From the NCBI GenBank assembly GCA_034420695.1, contig DAOULB010000012.1, forward strand, positions 37,255-101,254: a DNA stretch of 64,000 nucleotides, in the 5' to 3' direction. The notes beneath the pieces are model-generated. The model searched no databases. It saw nothing but the letters and a program-made list of their open reading frames with translations, and was not told the DNA's origin. The stretch's first letter is position 1. Each line of letters opens with the position of its first letter. This document shows positions 58,696 through 64,000 of the stretch, one piece after another. The DNA is from Io17-Chloro-G2 sp034420695. Its GTDB lineage: Bacteria > Chloroflexota > Dehalococcoidia > Lucifugimonadales > UBA3495. Made by a program: the position numbers and the translations under genes.

Positions 58696-59709
58696 ATGAC
58701 CGCCTCCTCCAACATACAGATGCGGCTGGTGTTGCCCAGCGACGGAGACCTTCACACTCCGACCTTGGACTTCATGAAGGCCTGCGGGCTGGAAGTGCGG
58801 CGCCCCAGCGCCCGCCGCTACACCGGCGCTATTCCGTCCCTCCCCGGTGTGGCGGTCCTCTTCCAGCGCACCGCCGACATAACCATGAAGGTGGAGGAAG
58901 GCAGCGCCGAACTGGGTATCACCGGCCTTGACCGCCTGCTGGAATACCGCAACGACGAGTCGAGGGTGGCCCCGATCATTGAAGACCTTAGGTACGGCCG
59001 GTGCGAGTTCGTCCTGGCCGTGCCCAATTCTTGGCTGGACGTCGTTTCCGTCGCCGACCTGGCCGACCTTGCCTTGGAATTCCATCAGGAGGGAAAGCAA
59101 CTCCGCATCGCAACCAAGTACCCGCGGCTGCTGCGCCGGTACCTCTTCCAGCGGGGGATCAACTACTTCACCTTGGTGCCCACCAGCGGCTCTCTGGAGG
59201 CCGCCCCGGTGGCTGGATACGCCGACCTCATTGCCGACCTGACCGCCACCGGCACTACCCTCCGGGAGAACGGCCTGAAGACCCTCGAAGAGGGCACCAT
59301 CCTGGCGTCCCAAGCCTGCCTGATTGGCAACCCGGAAGAGCTCGCCATGTCCGGGCCGGGCCTGAAGCTGGCCCGCTCCCTGGCCGACATGATGGAGTCC
59401 CACCTGCGGGCCCAGCCCTACTACCGGCTGACCGCCAACGTCCAAGGACCCTCGGAGCAGGAGGTCAGCGCCACGGTGCTGGCCCGCCCCCACTTGGCTG
59501 GGCTGCGGGGCCCCACCATAGCCAGGGTTTACAACATTGAGGAAGAAGACTGGTATAGTGTGAGCCTGCTGGTCAAGAAAGACCTGCTGCTGGAGGCCGT
59601 GGAACACCTGAAAGAAGCCGGCGCAGTTGATATAGCGGCCTCTCAACTAAGCTATCTCTTCGACGGAAGGTCCAAGTCGTTTCAACGGCTGTTCTCCCAA
59701 ACAAAATAA
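58696..59709 (+). CDS. hisG: ATP phosphoribosyltransferase, apparently long form
   Basis: First enzyme of histidine synthesis, joining ATP and PRPP. From ATG 58696 the product is 337 aa. It has RLVLPSDGDLHTPTLDFMKA, ELGITGLDRLLE, the PRPP loop (TATGTTLRENGLKTLEEG) and a C-terminal domain (LRGPTIARVYNIEEEDWYSV, VKKDLLLEAVEHLKEAGAVD) resembling the ACT-like regulatory domain of HisG-L. Short-form HisG is about 210 aa. ATG 58720 is an alternative start. Confidence 0.88.
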   Translation: MTASSNIQMRLVLPSDGDLHTPTLDFMKACGLEVRRPSARRYTGAIPSLPGVAVLFQRTADITMKVEEGSAELGITGLDRLLEYRNDESRVAPIIEDLRYGRCEFVLAVPNSWLDVVSVADLADLALEFHQEGKQLRIATKYPRLLRRYLFQRGINYFTLVPTSGSLEAAPVAGYADLIADLTATGTTLRENGLKTLEEGTILASQACLIGNPEELAMSGPGLKLARSLADMMESHLRAQPYYRLTANVQGPSEQEVSATVLARPHLAGLRGPTIARVYNIEEEDWYSVSLLVKKDLLLEAVEHLKEAGAVDIAASQLSYLFDGRSKSFQRLFSQTK

Positions 59710-59750
59710 GGGACCAGTCCCAGGCGCACGTTACCCGGTGGCCGATTCCA

Positions 59751-60518
59751 ATGCCCAACCTGCCGATGCACATATACACCGCCCAACTGGCGGCCCAGGA
59801 GCTGGACTGGGGCTTTGCCTTCGAGAACCTGGGCAGCTTCTTCCTGGGCTCCACGGCCCCCGACATCCGGGCCATGACCAAGTGGCCCAGGGACCGCACC
59901 CATTTCGCCCAGCTTTCGGTATCCACCGTGGGGGAGGGGGCCCGGAGGATGTTTCACCTCCACCCTGAGCTGAGCGACGTAGATTCCCTTTCACCGGCCA
60001 CCCGGGCCTTTGTGCTGGGCTACGTGGCCCACTTGGCCTCCGACGAGGTCTGGATTACCACCATGTTCCGTCCCCACTTTGACCCGGAAAGGCCCGGCAG
60101 CCGGGTTACCGATACGGAAGTGGAAGCCCACATCTGGGACCGGGCCCTGCAACTGGACATGGACCGTAAGGCGGCCGATTCTATGGAGGGTTTCAGCTCG
60201 GCCAGCCAGGAGATTGACTGCTCCGATCCCGGCATCGACGTGGGGTTCCTGAATACCGAAGTCCTGCAGGAGTGGCGCACTTGGGTACAGTGGGCCTTGA
60301 ACCGGGAATTCAGTTGGGAACGCTTGAAGCGGGCGCTGAACCGGATGTACCGGGACAACGACGCCGTACAGTCGGAAGTGGACCGGTTCTTGGATAACAT
60401 CCCCTACAGCATGGAAAGGGTCTACGAGAAAATCCCAGAAGAGAAGCTGGCCGCCTATGAAAAGAGGGCCGTTGCGGGCACCGTGACACTGGCCCGGGAG
60501 TTCTTCGTTGCAACTTAA
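59751..60518 (+). CDS. Zinc-dependent phospholipase C-like protein within the his operon
   Basis: The 255-aa product has a pattern of spaced His/Asp typical of the Zn-dependent PLC (S1/P1-like) fold: PMHIYTAQLAAQEL, FFLGSTAPDIRAMTKWP, DRTHFAQL and VLGYVAHLASDEVW. No signal peptide, so a cytoplasmic role. Substrate is unknown. It lies between hisG and hisD, ends 11 bases inside hisD, and is thus tied to the operon although no histidine step is known to need it. Confidence 0.7.
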   Translation: MPNLPMHIYTAQLAAQELDWGFAFENLGSFFLGSTAPDIRAMTKWPRDRTHFAQLSVSTVGEGARRMFHLHPELSDVDSLSPATRAFVLGYVAHLASDEVWITTMFRPHFDPERPGSRVTDTEVEAHIWDRALQLDMDRKAADSMEGFSSASQEIDCSDPGIDVGFLNTEVLQEWRTWVQWALNREFSWERLKRALNRMYRDNDAVQSEVDRFLDNIPYSMERVYEKIPEEKLAAYEKRAVAGTVTLAREFFVAT

Positions 60519-61842
60519 GACCATCAAGGGCCTGGAAAACGCGGGGGCGGTGCTGGACCGGGCCGACCCCTTGGACCTGTCCTCCCTGCCTTCATCCGTA
60601 TTGGAGCGCACCAAGGAACTATTTGGCCCCGGTGTCGGGCCGGAGCAATCGGTAATCGCCATGCTCAAGGACGTCCGCAACGAAGGCGATGCCGCAGTGC
60701 GCCGGTACGCCAAGCTGCTGGACGGCGCCGAGTTGGACCAACTCCAAGTGGCCCCGGACGAAATGGACCGCGCCTTGGACGCCATCTCCCGGGAACTGCG
60801 GGATGCCCTTGAGACCGCTGCGGACCGGGTCAGGAACTTCCACCAAGCGGTGCTGCCCCGCAGTTGGGTGGACTTGGAAAAGGGTCTGGGAGAAATGGTG
60901 CGCCCCCTGGAAAGGGTGGGGCTCTACGCCCCGGGAGGCAGCGCAGCCTATCCTTCCACCGTCCTGATGACCGCCATCCCCGCCCGGGTCGCCGGGGTCG
61001 CTGAGGTAGTGATGGCCACGCCCCGCCGGGGCCGGGAACCCCTGAACGCCGCGGTGCTGGCCGCCGCCCGAATTGCCGGTGTGGACGCCGTGTACCAAGT
61101 GGGCGGGGTGCCCGCCATCGGCGCCATGGCCTACGGGACGGATTCCATCCCCAAGGTGGACAAGATTTGCGGGCCGGGTAACGTCTTTGTGGCCTTGGCC
61201 AAGAAGCTGGTGCAGGGCCAAGTGGACATCGACGGAATCTTTGGCCCCACCGAGACCATCGTCATAGCCGACTCCTCGGCCGACCCCCGTTTCTGCGCAG
61301 CAGACCTCATCGCCCAAGCGGAGCACGACCCCCTGGCCACCGCAATACTGGTGACCGATTCCCAGTCCCTGATTGACGCCGTGGAGCAGGAACTTGACGC
61401 CCAACTGGACCGGCAGGAACGCCGGGAGGTGGCCCAGCAGTCCTTGGAAGACCGGGGCCGGGTTGTGCTGGTGGATGACATCGAGCAGGCCATCTCATTG
61501 GGCAACCGGTTGGCCCCCGAGCACCTCTGCCTGATGGTGCGGGACCCCTGGGCTTGGGCGGGGAAAGTCCAGAACGCCGGCGGCGTCTTCCTGGGGCAGT
61601 TCTCCCCGGAGGTTATGGGCGACTACATCGCCGGGCCCAGCCACGTCATGCCCACGGGGGGTACCGCCCGCTTCAGCTCGGCCCTCAGCGTGCACCAGTT
61701 CCTGCGCACCATGCCGGTTGTTGGTTTGAGCCCCGATGACTTCAAGGCCCTCGGCAAGGCCGCGGTGGACATTGCCCACGCCGAGGGTCTCAGCGCCCAC
61801 GCCGGGGCCATCGACGTCCGGCTCTCTTCCTTGGAATCATAG
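60508..61842 (+). CDS. hisD: Histidinol dehydrogenase
   Basis: Zinc enzyme for the last two steps of histidine synthesis. The 444-aa product has GLYAPGGSAAYPSTVLMTAI, VDKICGPGNVFVALAKKLVQ, FGPTETIVIADSSADPRFC and EVMGDYIAGPSHVMPTGGTA, all characteristic. It starts with TTG at 60508, inside the end of the preceding gene (11-base overlap). Confidence 0.96.
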   Translation: MQLKTIKGLENAGAVLDRADPLDLSSLPSSVLERTKELFGPGVGPEQSVIAMLKDVRNEGDAAVRRYAKLLDGAELDQLQVAPDEMDRALDAISRELRDALETAADRVRNFHQAVLPRSWVDLEKGLGEMVRPLERVGLYAPGGSAAYPSTVLMTAIPARVAGVAEVVMATPRRGREPLNAAVLAAARIAGVDAVYQVGGVPAIGAMAYGTDSIPKVDKICGPGNVFVALAKKLVQGQVDIDGIFGPTETIVIADSSADPRFCAADLIAQAEHDPLATAILVTDSQSLIDAVEQELDAQLDRQERREVAQQSLEDRGRVVLVDDIEQAISLGNRLAPEHLCLMVRDPWAWAGKVQNAGGVFLGQFSPEVMGDYIAGPSHVMPTGGTARFSSALSVHQFLRTMPVVGLSPDDFKALGKAAVDIAHAEGLSAHAGAIDVRLSSLES

Positions 61843-61904
61843 ACCCGGCCAAAATTCCCTTGAATACTGCCCGCAGCAACTAACTCAGCCTGGGCCGTAC
61901 CCTG

Positions 61905-61965
61905 TATAGTTGGAACTTGTACAGTTAGTACCTGCATATTTGGGTTCCTGTACAGTTGGGCTCTA
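61905..61965. repeat. 15-16-nt degenerate tandem array (4 units) between hisD and hisC
   Basis: Four units (TATAGTTGGAACTTG, TACAGTTAGTACCTG, CATATTTGGGTTCCTG, TACAGTTGGGCTCTA) follow each other from 61905 to 61965. The unit core GTTGGNNCCTG resembles that of the rplR-rpsE array (8962-9021). Confidence 0.75.
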
Positions 61966-61982
61966 AGAACGGACGATTCGGA

Positions 61983-63083
61983 ATGCAAGACCAGCAAGCA
62001 CTGCGCAACCTGTTGCTCCCACACATCCGCCGGATCAAGCCCTACCAAGGCGTGGACCCTATGGAGGCTATGGCGGAGCATGCCGGCATACCCGCCGACA
62101 AGGTAATAAGGCTCAACGGCAACGAGAACCCCTACGGCCCCTCGCCCCGTGTGCCCACCGCTCTGGGTTCGTTTCCCCATTTCAATCACTACCCCGACCC
62201 CGACCAGCGCAGGCTACGGGAAGCGCTTTCGGAATACTTGGAAGTGCCGTCAGACCAGATAGTGGCGGGCAACGGCAGCGACGAACTCATTGACCTGCTG
62301 CTCCGAATGTTCGTGGGGCCTGGGGACAACATCATCCTTCCCACTCCCACCTTCGGCATGTACGCCTTCTCCACCGAGGTCTGCGGCGGTGACACCGTCT
62401 CCGTGGAGAGGGATGCCAACTTCGAAATCGACCTCCCCGCCATGACTGCGGCGGTCAACGAGCACACCAAGGCAACTTTTTTCGCCTCACCGAACAACCC
62501 CACCGGCAACATCGCTTCCAACGACCAGATTCAAGGGTTGCTGGAGACCGGGATGCTGGTGGTGGTGGACGAGACCTACTACGAGTTCTGCGGCCACACC
62601 GCCCTGCCCCTCATCGAAAGGTACCCGAACCTGGTGGTGCTCCGCACCTTCAGCAAGTGGGCCGGCCTGGCTGGTCTCCGCATCGGGCTGGGCGTAATGA
62701 ACCCGGACCTGGCCGCCACCATGATGGGGATGAAACCGCCCTACAATGTGAACCTGGCCGCCGAAATCGCCCTCCTGGCCTCCTTGGAGGACCGCCCGGG
62801 CCTCCTGGAGCGGGTCCACAACATCGTGGCTGAGCGCGACCGGATGATGGGCCTCCTAAGGGAAATCCCCGGCATCGAACCCTGGCCCTCCCAAGCGAAC
62901 TTCATCCTGTGCAAGCTGCCCGAGGGACGGGGCCAGGAGATTTTCGAGGCCCTCTGCCGCCGGGGCATCTTCCTCCGGTACTTCGGCTCCGGCAGCCTGA
63001 AGGATTACGTCCGGGCCAGCGTGGGCTTCCCACACGAGACCGACGCCGTGGTGGAAGCCCTGGCCGAACTGGCGGCCACCTAA
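61983..63083 (+). CDS. hisC: Histidinol-phosphate aminotransferase
   Basis: PLP-dependent transaminase. From ATG 61983 (GGA-rich site upstream) the product is 366 aa. It has RLNGNENPYGPSP, NGSDELIDLLLRMFVGPGDN, FFASPNNPTGNIASN, the PLP Lys in RTFSKWAGLAGLRIG and a C-terminal RYFGSGSLKDYVRASVG. The frame is open to 61956 but that leader has no ribosome-binding site. Confidence 0.96.
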   Translation: MQDQQALRNLLLPHIRRIKPYQGVDPMEAMAEHAGIPADKVIRLNGNENPYGPSPRVPTALGSFPHFNHYPDPDQRRLREALSEYLEVPSDQIVAGNGSDELIDLLLRMFVGPGDNIILPTPTFGMYAFSTEVCGGDTVSVERDANFEIDLPAMTAAVNEHTKATFFASPNNPTGNIASNDQIQGLLETGMLVVVDETYYEFCGHTALPLIERYPNLVVLRTFSKWAGLAGLRIGLGVMNPDLAATMMGMKPPYNVNLAAEIALLASLEDRPGLLERVHNIVAERDRMMGLLREIPGIEPWPSQANFILCKLPEGRGQEIFEALCRRGIFLRYFGSGSLKDYVRASVGFPHETDAVVEALAELAAT

Positions 63084-63122
63084 GGCCGGACTTTCAGACA
63101 GACCTCCAGGAGGTAGACCAGC

Positions 63123-63773
63123 TTGACCACCGGCAGCAGCAAGCCCGCCGTCCCCCAGGACTCCCTCGCCGCGGCAGGTCCCCGTATCGCAACTCTGTCC
63201 AGGGAGACGGGCGAGACCAACGTAAGCGTTGCCGTCAACTTGGACGGCCAAGGCAGCTACGACGTGGAAACGGGCAACGGCTTTCTGGACCACATGGTCA
63301 GCCAGATAGCCCGTCACGGGCTGTTTGACATAACAATGCGGGCCCAAGGCGACCTGCACACCGGCTGGCACCACTTGGTCGAGGATGTGGCGATAGTCCT
63401 GGGAAGGACCTTCAATCAAGCCTTGGGCGAAGCCCGGGGCATCCGCCGCATGGGGCACGCAATTGTTCCCTTGGACGAAACCCTGGCCCTGGTGTCGGTT
63501 GACTGCAGTGGGCGGCCCTACGCCGTGATAGAGACCACCCTGGAAGGGGCCATGGTGGAAACGCTGCCGGGAGACCTGATTCGCCACTTCCTGGAATCCT
63601 TCGCCACCGAGGGCCGCATCAATCTCCACGCCAAGATTCTGGCCGGAGAGAGCCCCCATCACAAGGCGGAAGCCCTGTGCAAGGCGCTGGCCAGGGCGCT
63701 GCGGGACGCCGTCGAGCCCGACCCCCGGGCCCCGGGCCAAGTCCCCAGCACCAAGGGCACAGTCAGTCTCTAG
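63123..63773 (+). CDS. hisB: Imidazoleglycerol-phosphate dehydratase
   Basis: Manganese-dependent dehydratase of histidine synthesis. The 216-aa product has GNGFLDHMVSQIARHGLFDI, the metal motifs GWHHLVEDVAIVLG and SPHHKAEALCKALARALRDA, and VDCSGRPYAV. TTG start at 63123 with AGGAGG about 10 bases upstream. About 20 extra residues lie at the N terminus. Monofunctional, without the HisB phosphatase. Its end (TCAGTCTCTA) is repeated just downstream. Confidence 0.95.
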   Translation: MTTGSSKPAVPQDSLAAAGPRIATLSRETGETNVSVAVNLDGQGSYDVETGNGFLDHMVSQIARHGLFDITMRAQGDLHTGWHHLVEDVAIVLGRTFNQALGEARGIRRMGHAIVPLDETLALVSVDCSGRPYAVIETTLEGAMVETLPGDLIRHFLESFATEGRINLHAKILAGESPHHKAEALCKALARALRDAVEPDPRAPGQVPSTKGTVSL

Positions 63774-63790
63774 TGCCTTATCAGTCTCTA
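63763..63790. repeat. Direct repeat of the hisB 3' end including its stop context
   Basis: TCAGTCTCTA occurs at 63763-63772 (last hisB codons and first two stop bases) and again at 63781-63790, 18 bases on, each followed by a base completing a stop codon (TAG, TAA). It is a two-unit version of the stop-anchored arrays. Confidence 0.7.
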
Positions 63791-63818
63791 AGAAAGGTCT
63801 GAATAAGTACTTGAAGCC

Positions 63819-63841
63819 CCTTCTCCCTTGATGGGAGAAGG
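63819..63841 (+). repeat. REP-like hairpin downstream of the his operon
   Basis: CCTTCTCCC (63819-63827) pairs perfectly with GGGAGAAGG (63833-63841), followed by TTGGGATGAGGGTG. This pyrimidine/purine hairpin with a GGGTGAGGG-like tail resembles dispersed repeats common in environmental genomes. It may act as a terminator for the his operon, though no T-run follows. Confidence 0.6.
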
Positions 63842-63971
63842 TTGGGATGAGGGTGAATAGCAACCGTTCGCCGCTGCTGTAGGACTTAGAACCCCTAACA
63901 AAATGATGTGAGGATATCTTGGGACTTTGGGCTAGTTAGCTGTAGCTTTCCCCTGTGAGGAGGGGATGCTG

Positions 63972-64000
63972 ATGGCGAAACCATTGTTAGACGATGAACT
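63972..64000 (+). mobile_element. Start of an IS5-like transposase gene, cut by window edge
   Basis: After AGGAGG at about 63956-63962, an ATG at 63972 opens MAKPLLDDEL, closely resembling the N terminus of IS5-group transposases (often MAKPLLDDELW). An in-frame ATG at 63966 is also possible. Only ten codons are in the window, so this is a sequence-pattern guess. No inverted repeat could be identified. Confidence 0.5.

Noticed and set aside
1..64000. tRNA, rRNA, tmRNA genes
   Set aside because: No cloverleaf or rRNA-like conserved segment was noticed on either strand; a covariance search was not possible.

Overview
The window looks like a high-GC bacterial chromosome. Gene content and style (TTG and GTG starts, Zn-type S14, CbtAB/CobN/ChlI-ChlD cobalt genes, a methylamine cluster, a fused str-S10-spc-alpha ribosomal supercluster) fit a Chloroflexota, Dehalococcoidia/SAR202-like lineage. 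That placement is inference from gene content; no 16S gene or other decisive marker is present.

Region 1 (1-21152, minus strand) is one run of translation genes, read from a sigma70-like promoter upstream of rpsL: rpsL-rpsG-fusA-rpsJ-rplC-rplD-rplW-rplB-rpsS-rplV-rpsC-rplP-rpmC-rpsQ-rplN-rplX-rplE-rpsZ-rpsH-rplF-rplR-rpsE-rpmD-rplO-secY-adk-map-(PaREP1-like)-infA-rpmJ-rpsM-rpsK-rpsD-rpoA-rplQ-truA-rplM (partial). No tuf lies between fusA and rpsJ. Several products (L3, L4, L5, S17, S3, RpoA) carry long acidic tails that their families normally lack.

Region 2 (21214-30146, plus strand) is a cobalamin/cobalt module. A cobalamin riboswitch with an intrinsic terminator precedes cbiE and cobN. 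They are followed by an unknown 138-aa gene with its own -10 box, the CbtB/CbtA cobalt transporter and a fused ChlI-ChlD cobaltochelatase-type ATPase.

Region 3 (30160-42517) is mixed: a VapC/Phd-type toxin-antitoxin pair with a promoter-embedded operator, a GYD protein, thiC under a TPP riboswitch with terminator and promoter, glyS, birA, two tandem short-chain dehydrogenases (the second lacks the catalytic Tyr and Lys), a membrane-anchored hendecad coiled-coil protein, a large stand-alone N6-adenine methyltransferase and an alpha-carbonic anhydrase.

Region 4 (42652-56911, minus strand) appears to encode the N-methylglutamate pathway for methylamine. It holds N-methylglutamate synthase (mgsA, mgsB, mgsC), gamma-glutamylmethylamide synthetase (gmaS) and a four-subunit sarcosine-oxidase-like N-methylglutamate dehydrogenase (mgdB, mgdC, mgdD, mgdA). 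An OGG1-like glycosylase and an Mrr-N/PemK-like pair (toxin gene frameshifted) are interspersed. A class I amidotransferase-like protein lacking the usual His/Glu and a Rieske fusion protein follow.

Region 5 (57076-63773, plus strand) is a histidine operon: hisZ-hisG-(PLC-like)-hisD-hisC-hisB. It is followed by a repeat hairpin and the first codons of an IS-type transposase at the window edge.

Throughout the window, degenerate 13-22-nt tandem arrays sit at gene ends or starts, often starting in or just after a stop codon. This is the most unusual sequence-level pattern seen here.
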